NCBI GenBank assembly: GCA_963677885.1 | Contig: OY782500.1 | Coordinates: forward strand, 4,154,001 to 4,218,000 | From: UBA1351 sp963677885 | Lineage (GTDB): Bacteria; Bacillota; Clostridia; Lachnospirales; Vallitaleaceae | Direction of reading: 5' to 3' | Length of the DNA stretch: 64,000 nt | Shown: piece after piece, positions 28,098 through 35,974 of the stretch | Layout of the letters: every line of letters starts with the position of its first letter | How positions within the stretch are numbered: position 1 is the first letter of the stretch | The notes under the pieces: model-generated | Told to the model about the DNA's origin: nothing | The model's database searches: none | Seen by the model: only the letters and a program-made list of their open reading frames with translations | Made by a program: the position numbers and the translations under genes

Positions 28098-29375
28098 ATG
28101 GGAAACGGTAGATATTACACCTTTAGACAGTTTTATGAAATTGCATATCTGACGGTTGCCAGTGGAGTGACCGTATATACATTAACCTATATTTGGATTA
28201 AATCAAGGGATAAGGTAAGTGCCCTTAAATATGTCCTGGGCCTTTTCGGCCTGCTCTTCTATTTTTTAATATCCTTCATCAAAGAAGTTACTTATGGACT
28301 TCATGAGGCTCTTGTTCTGACAGGCATATCCTATTGCGGGATATTTCTATTTTTCATTGTTGGTCTTTATAGTCTTAATTTTTGGCAAAAATCTGCCCTC
28401 ATGGTAATTGGTAGTATCATATCCATTGTAGTCGGTGTCGAAGGAAAGGGATTTTCCTTTTTTTATCACCAGATTTCACCTTGGTACGTCTTAGTTATTG
28501 GTAGCCTATATATTGGAATTGTTGCTAATTATTTGCCAAGGCTCACGGAAGGCAATAGAAAAAATTTCCAGACAAAGGCAGATCTACTAATCTTGATTGG
28601 CTATACATATATGGTCATGGTATTAGGACTAGTCAGTCTTGGTCATATGAATGGAGTTTCAATTCAATACAGTGCTCTGGTTCAACCCTTCCTTTATCTT
28701 TTTGTCTTTCTGAAGTTTATGCCAGGAGAAAAGATTCCACTGGGGTATCATTCGGCTATTGAAGATTTGCTGGATACTATGATTATGATCAGCCCTGACC
28801 GGGATATACTCTTTGTTAACCAAACTAAATTTTCGGATTATATTGTCAGGGACCAAAAAGTAGACTTAAGGCACCTGGAAGACCTCTTCAAGATTCAGGA
28901 CAAGCAAGTGGTCAGGATGGGTGAATATACGATTCAAGTTAATGGGAAAATTGATGGGATGTTAATGAGTCTTCTCGTTTGTTTGAAACCTATAGAAAAA
29001 GACGGACAGGTCTTGGGGTATATTGTAGTAACCACTGACTGTACTGATCTGGAGCTCATGATAGTTGAGTTGAAAGGAAGTAAAGAAGAGCTGAAGGCCA
29101 AGGAAAAAGAACTTCTTTTATATGCAAGTACAGTCAAGACATTAACCGGTGAAAAAGAACGCCACCGGTTAATGCAGGATGTTCAAAACCAATTGGGGCA
29201 TCATTTGGCTGAACTCACGGCCTTCCTATTGAATACCAAAAACAAAGCTCTCAGTGAAGAGGGGGAACACATACTTGGTCAAATAGAAACAGCCATACTT
29301 ATGGCTAGAAGATCCTTGGCAAAAATTAGAGAAACAGTAGTAGAGTATCGTGAAACTTATGAGGGAAAGGAGTAG
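28098..29375 (+). CDS. membrane sensor with degenerate kinase region (pseudo-histidine kinase)
   Basis: About 425 residues: six to seven membrane segments (residues about 15-200), a PAS-like domain (about 215-325, 'ISPDRDILFVNQ', 'GYIVVTTDCTDLEL'), a coiled coil and a helix resembling a HisKA_3 dimerisation domain. Aligning that helix (RHRLMQDVQNQLGHHL, near 355-370) with the kinase two genes downstream (RNFVARELHDVLGHSM) puts Gln in place of the phosphoacceptor His and Asn in place of the next Asp. No ATPase domain follows; the protein ends about 60 residues later. It therefore cannot act as a normal kinase and may be a sensor or scaffold for its neighbour. The ATG has AAGGAAGGG upstream. 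The stop lies 2 bases before the response regulator. Confidence 0.75.
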   Translation: MGNGRYYTFRQFYEIAYLTVASGVTVYTLTYIWIKSRDKVSALKYVLGLFGLLFYFLISFIKEVTYGLHEALVLTGISYCGIFLFFIVGLYSLNFWQKSALMVIGSIISIVVGVEGKGFSFFYHQISPWYVLVIGSLYIGIVANYLPRLTEGNRKNFQTKADLLILIGYTYMVMVLGLVSLGHMNGVSIQYSALVQPFLYLFVFLKFMPGEKIPLGYHSAIEDLLDTMIMISPDRDILFVNQTKFSDYIVRDQKVDLRHLEDLFKIQDKQVVRMGEYTIQVNGKIDGMLMSLLVCLKPIEKDGQVLGYIVVTTDCTDLELMIVELKGSKEELKAKEKELLLYASTVKTLTGEKERHRLMQDVQNQLGHHLAELTAFLLNTKNKALSEEGEHILGQIETAILMARRSLAKIRETVVEYRETYEGKE

Positions 29376-29377
29376 CC

Positions 29378-30028
29378 ATGATTCGTGTATTATTAGCAGA
29401 TGATCAGGTTTTACTTAGAAATTCACTCCAATATATATTGGATAAAGATGAAGAAATAAGTGTTGAAGCAGTTGCATCCAATGGGTTTGAAGTCATGAAA
29501 CTCCTGGAGGAAATGGATATTGACGTCGTTCTTCTTGATATTGTCATGCCGGAAAAGGACGGCATTGAAACGGTTAAAGAAATAAGTGAACTCTATCCGG
29601 AGATCAAGGTCTTAATGCTGACAACCTTTGAGAATATTGAGAATATTATGGAAAGTTTTATTGGTGGTGCCAATGGTTATGTCGTTAAGGACATGGGCCC
29701 CGAGGAGCTGGTTATGTCGGTTAAATGTGTCGTTAGGGGACTTAATGTAGTCCACGAAAATGTACATCAGCTTATGGTTAAGTCCTTTGCCAGAGAGTAT
29801 AACAACCTTTATAGTATTAGCGAAGAAAAAGAACCGGTAACTATTACCAATACTGAAAAAGAAATCATTAAGTTGGTTGCACAGGGTAAAAACAACAAGG
29901 AAATCGCCCAGATCATGAATTTTGCCGAAGGTACTATTCGTAACAAGATTACCAGACTTCTTGATAAACTTGACTTGAGAGACCGGCTGCAAATAGCAAT
30001 TTTTGCACTGGAGAACAATCTGCTGTAG
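29378..30028 (+). CDS. NarL/LuxR-type response regulator
   Basis: Two-domain transcription regulator. The receiver domain has the acidic pair DD (8-9), phosphoacceptor Asp54 in VLLDIVMP, Thr near 82 and Lys near 104 in YVVKDMG. The C-terminal LuxR helix-turn-helix is TNTEKEIIKLVAQGKNNKEI and GTIRNKITRLLDKL. A linker of about 35 residues separates them. The start is 2 bases after the pseudo-kinase, and the kinase starts 10 bases after its stop, so the three genes form one operon. The upstream palindrome at 27990 is a candidate binding site. Confidence 0.93.
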   Translation: MIRVLLADDQVLLRNSLQYILDKDEEISVEAVASNGFEVMKLLEEMDIDVVLLDIVMPEKDGIETVKEISELYPEIKVLMLTTFENIENIMESFIGGANGYVVKDMGPEELVMSVKCVVRGLNVVHENVHQLMVKSFAREYNNLYSISEEKEPVTITNTEKEIIKLVAQGKNNKEIAQIMNFAEGTIRNKITRLLDKLDLRDRLQIAIFALENNLL

Positions 30029-30038
30029 AGGGGTTCCT

Positions 30039-31697
30039 ATGACACACACGAAGATGGTCAGTATCTTTACCATATCCACTGTACATATATTATCCTTGGT
30101 TATCTTAATTGGCTTTAGTGTTTATATTTATACCAAGGCCAATAAAAGTAAACTCTTATACAGTTTTCTTGCTGTTGAGTTGGCTTTTTTTATATGGATT
30201 GTGGCCAAGATTATGAAAACCGTTTCACCTACATTTGAATTGAGATGGTTTTTTGTTGTATTACAATACCTGGGTATATGTATTCTGGAAATTGTCTTCC
30301 TTAGATTTTCCTTCATCTATTCGAGTGGAAAAAATCCGCCTAAATGGTTGTCTTGGTTAGTTGGTCTTGTTGCAGCAATCCAGTTTGGAATTATAGCTTC
30401 CAATGAGTATCATCATCTCTTCTATTCGGAGTTTACTTTTGATGCAGACGAATTCGGGTCGCTGTTTTATCTCCATGTAGCCATTATGTATAGTTTGATT
30501 GTATATGGGATTATTCGGATTGGTATAAAGTTTCGAAAAGATTATCGGAAAGACAGGAAGTATTTTGTTGTTTCCTTTGCCATTCTTTTGCCCCTGGTCG
30601 CTAATATATATTACTTGTCAGGATACTACCATGATTTGATGCGTTTGCTTCACTGGAGGTCTTTTGATATTACACCCCTGGCTTTCTCCCTGTCCTTAGG
30701 AGCCTTTGGTTACAGTATACAAAAGAAGGAATTTCTTGATATGATGCCTGTTTTTGAAGATGAAATGGTCAGACATATGAATGCAGGCGTCATTCTTCTA
30801 GATAAGAACCATCAATTGATTGATGCCAATGAAAGAGCTGACTCCTATATTGAGGAGTGGATGGGCAAGGATTACTTTTTTGAAGACCAGGACCAAAAGG
30901 ACTATATGGTTCAAGAGGGGCAAGGACATTTTCATTATCAGAAGAGATGTCTCTATGATTCAAGGGGAAGGTTATATGGTTACCTTATTACGGTCTATGA
31001 TGTCACCTCATATATGAGATTGAAACATGATATTGAGAACCAGGTTGAAGAACTTGAGGCGGTTAATGAGGACTTACAAGACAAGATAAAAATACATGAG
31101 CGTATGAGCCGTATCGCCTCCCGTAACTTTGTTGCAAGAGAGCTTCATGATGTTCTTGGTCATTCCATGACCATTGCCATTAAACTTCTGGAAATAGCAA
31201 AGATGGAGTACATGGATCAGGACCTGGAATTGTCTGTAGCAAAACTTGAAGAAGCTTACGAGATATCTCATAAAGGATATAGTGACCTTAAACGGTCCAT
31301 TAAAGAAGAGTTGAATATGGAGTATGATATTATTGGCTTAAAGACTGAGATTAATAAGTTGGGACGGGTAGTGTCTGTAGCTGGGGTTGAATTTAAGCTG
31401 GAAATGACTACCTACAATGGGCTTCTTAGTGAGGAAGAGTACATGGCTATAAAACGTTTCGTCCAGGAGTCTATCACCAACTCTATTAAACATGGGAAAG
31501 CCAGTCGTATTCATGTAAATATGGATTTGGGAAGTCGTAAAAGAAAGGTTTCCGTTACAGACAACGGAAGGGGCTGTGATCAGATTGTTATGGGTAATGG
31601 CCTTTCAGGTATGAAGCACAGGGTTGAAAATCTTGGAGGAGATGTATCCTTCGAGAACCTTCCGGACCATGGATTCAGGATTTCCTTGTTGTATTGA
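30039..31697 (+). CDS. sensor histidine kinase, 7TM-PAS-HisKA_3 type
   Basis: Complete kinase of about 552 residues. Seven hydrophobic segments (residues about 10-225) match the histidine-kinase N-terminal 7TM domain. A PAS-like domain follows (about 240-335, VILLDKNHQLIDANERA) and then a coiled coil. The HisKA_3 domain has RELHDVLGHS with the phosphoacceptor His near 369. The HATPase_c domain has the N box VQESITNSIKHG and TDNGRGCD, GNGLSGMKHRV. The ATG at 30039 is preceded by GAGGGG; an in-frame TTG at 30003 overlaps the regulator gene and is unlikely. It is the only kinase of the cassette able to phosphorylate the response regulator. Confidence 0.92.
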   Translation: MTHTKMVSIFTISTVHILSLVILIGFSVYIYTKANKSKLLYSFLAVELAFFIWIVAKIMKTVSPTFELRWFFVVLQYLGICILEIVFLRFSFIYSSGKNPPKWLSWLVGLVAAIQFGIIASNEYHHLFYSEFTFDADEFGSLFYLHVAIMYSLIVYGIIRIGIKFRKDYRKDRKYFVVSFAILLPLVANIYYLSGYYHDLMRLLHWRSFDITPLAFSLSLGAFGYSIQKKEFLDMMPVFEDEMVRHMNAGVILLDKNHQLIDANERADSYIEEWMGKDYFFEDQDQKDYMVQEGQGHFHYQKRCLYDSRGRLYGYLITVYDVTSYMRLKHDIENQVEELEAVNEDLQDKIKIHERMSRIASRNFVARELHDVLGHSMTIAIKLLEIAKMEYMDQDLELSVAKLEEAYEISHKGYSDLKRSIKEELNMEYDIIGLKTEINKLGRVVSVAGVEFKLEMTTYNGLLSEEEYMAIKRFVQESITNSIKHGKASRIHVNMDLGSRKRKVSVTDNGRGCDQIVMGNGLSGMKHRVENLGGDVSFENLPDHGFRISLLY

Positions 31698-31740
31698 CCT
31701 GAAAGTCATACCTATACAGTGGCAGGGCCTTTCAAAAGGC

Positions 31741-31769
31741 TTGAATCTTGCCTTCAACTATATTATAAT
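31741..31769 (+). promoter_or_regulatory. promoter of the DUF1858 gene
   Basis: TTGAAT, 17-base spacer, TATAAT, 63 bases before the start codon. Confidence 0.65.
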
Positions 31770-31832
31770 GACGGTAACTCTTTAGTGAATTTATAGGACC
31801 CGAAGAAGTTGGGTTTAGAAAGGAAGATTCAA

Positions 31833-32036
31833 TTGGCTAAAATTACAGGCGATATGATTATTGCGGATATTATCATGGTAGATACCGATATTATTCCAAT
31901 ATTAATGGAAAGTGGTATGCACTGTGTAGGCTGTCCTTCATCACAGGGTGAAACCTTGGAAGAGGCATGTTTTGTACACGGTATGGAAATCGATCCACTG
32001 CTTAATAAAATCAATACATTTCTTGAAACAAAATAA
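31833..32036 (+). CDS. DUF1858 hybrid-cluster-associated redox disulfide protein
   Basis: Small protein of 67 residues with the family motif SGMHCVGCPSSQGETLEEAC, which holds a CxxC and a third Cys. DUF1858 proteins are found beside hybrid-cluster proteins and other redox enzymes; their reaction is unproven. The start is a TTG at 31833, with AAGGAAG 5 bases upstream, which gives the usual family N terminus (AKITGDMIIADI). A longer frame from a TTG at 31809 lacks a ribosome site. It has its own promoter and a terminator shared with mecA. Confidence 0.85.
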   Translation: MAKITGDMIIADIIMVDTDIIPILMESGMHCVGCPSSQGETLEEACFVHGMEIDPLLNKINTFLETK

Positions 32037-32047
32037 TTCAACACATA

Positions 32048-32084
32048 AAAAAACCTGATCCCAATATTGGCGGTCAGGTTTTTT
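32048..32084. terminator. bidirectional terminator
   Basis: AAAAAACCTGA / TCAGGTTTTTT stem between the DUF1858 gene and the convergent mecA, with A/T runs suited to both directions. Confidence 0.8.
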
Positions 32085-32151
32085 ATTGAATGAGGTAGAT
32101 TTCTAAATCATTCCTTAGTTCGTTAAATCTCACGATTATTCATCTTCTTTC

Positions 32152-32832
32152 TTATAGTTGACTCATAATACTTACAGCGTTGTCTTTAACGATTGTATCA
32201 AAGTGTTCTTGGAAATAACTAAGGGCACTGTGGCGATAGTGTACAGTATCACCGTATTCAGACAATGTTCCGCGGATAATGCGATTAGCCCATCTTGGAA
32301 TATTATCTGCTACAATTGTTAAGAAATATGTACCGTTTGAAGTATCTTTGAACAACATACTCTTGGAAAAAGTAAAGTCATTTATTTGAGACGAAGCTCT
32401 TGAAATGTCATCCATGTTGTTAAAAGTATATACATAAAATACGTCTATTAATTCTTCCCTTACATCACTTGGTTCAGCTACCGGCAACTGCTCGTGAGCT
32501 TCCTCATCTTCAATTTTTTCTTTCTTCTTGAAGGTTCTGGAACTCGGTACTGGAAGATTAGTGAATTTATCTTCGATGTCATCAGGATTGTCAACTTTTG
32601 TAATGATAAGCATAATGCTGTCTGCTGAAAGCGGAACAGCTTCAATCATTAAAGGCATGTCATTAGCCTCAAAGCCAAACTCGTCACTAGCCTGACTCAT
32701 CATGTCTTTAAATAGTTCTTGAGCCTTATCTGTACCATAGGCCAATTCGCTTACCTTGATCTGACGGGATGTTAAGTCGCTCTTATTCAGAACACATTTG
32801 ATTTGATTGTTGTTGATCTTCTCAATTTTCAT
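32152..32832 (-). CDS. mecA: adaptor protein MecA
   Basis: Adaptor that brings substrates such as competence regulators to the ClpC protease. The N terminus MKIEKINNNQIKCVLNKSDL and the 'SELAYGTDKAQELFKDMM' helix match the family. A charged linker at about residues 100-125 separates the C-terminal ClpC-binding domain (IDVFYVYTFNNM, 'GTYFLTIV', YRHSALSYFQEH). The length of 226 residues is normal. AAGGAAG precedes the ATG by 9 bases. Competence genes are not in the window. Confidence 0.93.
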   Translation of the reverse strand: MKIEKINNNQIKCVLNKSDLTSRQIKVSELAYGTDKAQELFKDMMSQASDEFGFEANDMPLMIEAVPLSADSIMLIITKVDNPDDIEDKFTNLPVPSSRTFKKKEKIEDEEAHEQLPVAEPSDVREELIDVFYVYTFNNMDDISRASSQINDFTFSKSMLFKDTSNGTYFLTIVADNIPRWANRIIRGTLSEYGDTVHYRHSALSYFQEHFDTIVKDNAVSIMSQL

Positions 32833-33010
32833 TAACGATCACTTCCTTTCAATGCAAATGCAAAATAGAGGTGTCCCTCTACTTATAGTATACTCATTCT
32901 AGTAGTGGATGTAAAGTAAATCTACATATTAATTTTCGGTCAAAAAGCCCATAAAATAAGGCTTTGTCGAAAAATTAATGAAATGTTAAAAGTTTTGTCA
33001 CACAACTCAA

Positions 33011-33083
33011 CCGAACGTTCATAAATAAAAATCAAAAAAAGTTCGGAAAAAAGCTTGCTAAATCTTGTGGCTTTTGCTACTAT
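33011..33083 (+). promoter_or_regulatory. purA control region: paired PurBox-like sites and promoter
   Basis: CCGAAC (33011-33016) and its inverted partner GTTCGG (33041-33046) lie in AT-rich flanks, close to the PurBox consensus of Gram-positive PurR. A promoter follows: TTGCTA (33055-33060), 17 bases, TACTAT (33078-33083). The boxes are 8 or more bases upstream of the -35 box. About 140 bases of leader precede purA. The remaining part of the 394-base mecA-purA gap shows only a weak hairpin (AAAGCC/GGCTTT, 32944-32965). Confidence 0.6.
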
Positions 33084-33226
33084 AGTAAAGGACTTTTTAA
33101 GCGACGTTTTGCAAGGTCGGAGGGCTTTACTGAATTAGTATGGTAAAGTGCGCACACACTTGATTTTGCATATTATAACAAGACATAAGATACCTGTCAA
33201 TATTCGGAAAGTTGAAAGGAGCTTTT

Positions 33227-34501
33227 ATGGCGACGAAAGTGATTATTGGAGCCCAATGGGGAGACGAAGGAAAAGCGAAAATCATAGATATTCTATCTGA
33301 AGATGCGGAAGTGGTTATCCGTTCACAGGGTGGAAACAATGCAGGACATACGGTGACGGTTAATGATGAGGTATATAAGTTTCATCTTATACCATCTGGT
33401 ATCCTATACCCGGGAACAAGCTGTATCGTTGGTAACGGTGTAGTTATAGATCCAGCAGGTATATTGAAGGAAATCGATGATCTTGTAGCAAAAGGTATTT
33501 CAGTAGATAATTTAAGAATATCAGAGCGTGCTCATGTGGTTATGCCTTACCACAAAGTACTGGATGGAATAAAAGAAGAAGCAAGAGGTGCTGATGATAT
33601 CGGTACTACCAAAAAAGGAATCGGTCCATGTTATATGGATAAAGCTGAAAGATCAGGGATTCGTTTCTGCGATTTAATGAACGAAGAGGTCTTCGCCAAG
33701 AAGGTCCGTGAAAATGTAGTCGTTAAGAATAAGATGATTAAATTTGTCTACGAACAGGACATTCAACTGGATCCGGAAGAAATCATAGCAGAATACAGAG
33801 GCTATGCTGAACGTTTGAAGCAATTTGTGACAGATACAACAGTACTTGCTTTTGAAGCTGTCGAAGCGGGTAAGGAAGTTCTTTTTGAAGGTGCTCAAGG
33901 AACTCTTCTTGACATTGACCTTGGTACTTATCCATATGTTACCTCATCACATCCTGTAACCGGAGGTGTTTGTGTTGGCTCAGGTATTGGACCAACAGCC
34001 ATTGATGAATGTATCGGTGTTATGAAGGGATATGTAACCCGTGTCGGTAAAGGCCCATTCCCAACAGAACTTTTCGATGCAGTTGGAGAACAAATCCGTG
34101 AAGTGGGACATGAGTTTGGAACAACGACTGGTCGTCCTAGACGTTGTGGATGGTTTGATGCGGTTATCGGTGAGTTTGCTGTTCGTACAAGTGGCTTAAC
34201 AAGTATTGCCCTTAACAAAATAGATGTTCTCAGTGATATTGAGACTATAAAAATCTGTGTAGCTTACGAAAAGAACGGTGAAATCACTAAACATTTCCCA
34301 GCAAGTCTTGAAGAGCTGGCAAAATGTAAACCGGTTTACGAAGAATTACCAGGATGGGGACCAATCGACCATATCAAAGAATACAAGGATCTTCCAGAAA
34401 ACGCAAAGAACTATGTGAAGCGTGTTGAGGAGCTTTGTAAGGCTAAGGTTACGATGGTTGGAGTTGGACCTAATCGTGATCAGAATATTTATGTGGATTA
34501 A
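33227..34501 (+). CDS. purA: adenylosuccinate synthetase
   Basis: Joins IMP and aspartate with GTP, the first step from IMP to AMP. The N-terminal GTP site is GAQWGDEGKAKIID; most orthologues have Gly where this has Ala after GDEGK. RSQGGNNAGHTV, 'IGTTKKGIGPCYMDK', 'GAQGTLLDIDLGTYP' and TTTGRPRRCGWFD are all present. The length of 424 residues is standard. GAAAGGAG lies 5 bases before the ATG at 33227; an in-frame TTG at 33212 is not needed. It is followed by its own terminator and lies next to PurBox-like sites. Confidence 0.96.
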   Translation: MATKVIIGAQWGDEGKAKIIDILSEDAEVVIRSQGGNNAGHTVTVNDEVYKFHLIPSGILYPGTSCIVGNGVVIDPAGILKEIDDLVAKGISVDNLRISERAHVVMPYHKVLDGIKEEARGADDIGTTKKGIGPCYMDKAERSGIRFCDLMNEEVFAKKVRENVVVKNKMIKFVYEQDIQLDPEEIIAEYRGYAERLKQFVTDTTVLAFEAVEAGKEVLFEGAQGTLLDIDLGTYPYVTSSHPVTGGVCVGSGIGPTAIDECIGVMKGYVTRVGKGPFPTELFDAVGEQIREVGHEFGTTTGRPRRCGWFDAVIGEFAVRTSGLTSIALNKIDVLSDIETIKICVAYEKNGEITKHFPASLEELAKCKPVYEELPGWGPIDHIKEYKDLPENAKNYVKRVEELCKAKVTMVGVGPNRDQNIYVD

Positions 34502-34526
34502 TTGTTTTATAGAATAAGTTGAAAAG

Positions 34527-34558
34527 ACATTCTTGGCGGAGGCTGAGGATGTTTTTTT
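34527..34558 (+). terminator. purA terminator
   Basis: ACATTCTT pairs with GAGGATGT (two U-G pairs that favour the + strand), 10-base loop, then seven T. Confidence 0.75.
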
Positions 34559-34582
34559 GTGGGCTGATATGGTTTGACATAC

Positions 34583-34749
34583 GGAAACCGGTGACTGGCC
34601 TTCCACGGGAGGGTGAATCCCAGATAGGTTCAGGACCCCCTTACCAGATTGAGAGGTTTGTTGGAAGACGATAGGCTGAGAAATCCGGAAAGCCGGTCCT
34701 AAACCTACCCGTGATTCAAAACCCATTGAAAGACCAGTCACCGGTTTCC
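34583..34749 (-). ncRNA. candidate structured RNA A (167 nt)
   Basis: A perfect 16-bp closing stem (34583-34598 with 34734-34749) surrounds a 16/16-base bubble. Inside is a second stem, 34615-34637 with 34695-34717, and an apical loop. In the inner stem four non-pairs on the + strand are A/C or C/A at three positions, which become G-U pairs on the minus strand, leaving a single mismatch. This favours transcription from the minus strand. No open reading frame of merit is present. The closing stem, central bubble and terminal stem recall 6S RNA in shape and size, but no conserved primary sequence was recognised. It could also be one domain of a larger RNA that spans the whole 34.58-35.20 kb region. 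Confidence 0.4.
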
Positions 34750-34770
34750 TTAGGACAATCGATTCCAAGT

Positions 34771-34796
34771 TAAAAACAAGCTTGCCTTGGCAAGCT
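34771..34796 (-). terminator. minus-strand terminator-like hairpin inside the purA-pth gap
   Basis: AGCTTGCC/GGCAAGCT stem; read on the minus strand it is followed by TTGTTTTTAA. On the + strand the tail is only TGTCTTTG. It suggests a minus-strand transcript entering from the right. Confidence 0.45.
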
Positions 34797-34863
34797 GTCT
34801 TTGAGGGTCGTCTATAAACAGACAATGAATCCCAGAAACTTGGTGGTTTTTAGTTACCTTGTG

Positions 34864-34929
34864 GGAAGTGGCGCAGATTGGATTAAAGATTTCTCAAGGA
34901 GAAATCTTCAATCCAATCTACTAACTTCC
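34864..34929. repeat. long hairpin (20 bp plus mismatch) in the purA-pth gap
   Basis: 34875-34895 pairs with 34899-34919 around a 3-base loop, with one A/C mismatch (G-U on the minus strand). An outer GGAAGT/ACTTCC stem (34864-34869, 34924-34929) extends it. Two further inverted repeats follow: ATGCACA/TGTGCAT (34941-34947, 35017-35023) and GAACCAA/TTGGTTC (34958-34964, 34977-34983). Confidence 0.6.
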
Positions 34930-35033
34930 ATTTCTAACTTATGCACATTTCCCATCAGAACCAACAGCGCAGCGCCTTGGTTCGACTCACCTATATCCCT
35001 TTATACAAAAAGCAGCTGTGCATTGGATGGCAA

Positions 35034-35201
35034 GAAAGCTGGGTGATGTTTGTGACAGTGGGCCTTGGTGTCACGAATCGGAATGGGACCTGTTTTCCAG
35101 AAGTTGGTGGGATTAAGTATTGCTATTCACTTGGCTTCTGGTAAATGGGTCCCTTTCCGGTTTGGGAGACCCGGTCCGCCAACAAATATCATCCAGCTTT
35201 C
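35034..35201 (+). ncRNA. candidate structured RNA B (168 nt)
   Basis: A 20-bp closing stem (35034-35053 with 35182-35201) contains two G-U pairs on the + strand that would be C/A mismatches on the minus strand. An inner 19-position stem pairs 35085-35103 with 35135-35153 (flanks GGGACC/GGTCCC and CCAGAAG/CTTCTGG, middle with U-G and G-U pairs and one mismatch). It encloses a 31-base apical loop. A small hairpin GTGACA/TGTCAC overlaps the 5' bubble and a CCGG hairpin lies in the 3' bubble. No credible coding frame is present. Size and outline resemble element A at 34583-34749. The RNA family is not identified. Confidence 0.45.
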
Positions 35202-35371
35202 GCCTGTCAAACCAAACACATCTTCATTTAGCCATAAACCGGAAATAAAAAGTTGAACCAAAAGCGAATATACTATATGATATAGACGATAATTAAAAGG
35301 TTTGTTAAGAAATTAGACATCAGTTTATCATAATTGTATGTTACTATAGAAGAAATATGGAAGGAAGTATC

Positions 35372-35935
35372 ATGAAAGTAATCGTAGGCTTGGGAAACAA
35401 AGGGTTAAAGTATGCCAAAACCAGACATAACATTGGTTTTGAGGTCGTAGAGCTTTTAGCCCATCGTCATCATATAGATATGAACACCAGGAAATTTAAG
35501 GGACTCATAGGTCAGGGATTTATAGAAGGCCAGAAGGTTATTTTGGCCATGCCCCTTACCTATATGAACTTAAGTGGTGAATGTGTCAGGGAGATCCTTG
35601 ATTTTTATAAACTGTCCCATGAAGATTTAGTGGTTATTTACGATGATCTCAGTATGGACCTGGGTGCACTTCGAATTCGGAAGAAGGGTTCTGCCGGTGG
35701 CCATAATGGGATTAAGAATATTATTAACCATTTAGGCCATGATGAATTTCTTCGTTACAAGGTCGGTGTAGGTCCCCAGCCAAGAGGTATCAAGTCTGAG
35801 GTTTTTGTTCTGGGTCATTTTAGAAAAGATGAGCTGGATACCTTGGAAGAATCCATTGAGCATAGCGCTAATGGAATAGAAGCATATCTGAAACATGGAT
35901 TGGATTATGCCATGAATAACTATAATAAGAAGTAA
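35372..35935 (+). CDS. pth: peptidyl-tRNA hydrolase
   Basis: Frees tRNA from peptidyl-tRNA that drops off the ribosome. The catalytic and binding residues Asn9 (GLGNKG), His19 (TRHNIGF) and Asp near 91 (YDDLSMDLG) are present, with KKGSAGGHNGIKNI. At 187 residues it has normal length. AAGGAAG precedes the ATG at 35372 by 5 bases; the ATG at 35357 is too close upstream and lacks a site. It lies behind the structured intergenic region and 39 bases before the sortase gene. Confidence 0.95.
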   Translation: MKVIVGLGNKGLKYAKTRHNIGFEVVELLAHRHHIDMNTRKFKGLIGQGFIEGQKVILAMPLTYMNLSGECVREILDFYKLSHEDLVVIYDDLSMDLGALRIRKKGSAGGHNGIKNIINHLGHDEFLRYKVGVGPQPRGIKSEVFVLGHFRKDELDTLEESIEHSANGIEAYLKHGLDYAMNNYNKK

Positions 35936-35974
35936 TTAATATGTTGTGGTCATAATGACAGGAAGCAGGTTCTG

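Noticed and set aside
34977..34988. GGTTCGACTC resembling a tRNA or tmRNA T loop
   Set aside because: The flanks do not form a T stem and no acceptor stem or tag frame is present, so neither tRNA nor tmRNA is supported.
34583..35201. RNase P RNA or group II intron
   Set aside because: No GAGGAAAGTCC-type RNase P core and no domain V or reverse transcriptase were found.
34346..35256. Several short frames in and around the purA-pth gap on both strands
   Set aside because: They cross the inverted repeats, lack ribosome sites and have random composition; the RNA interpretation explains the region better.
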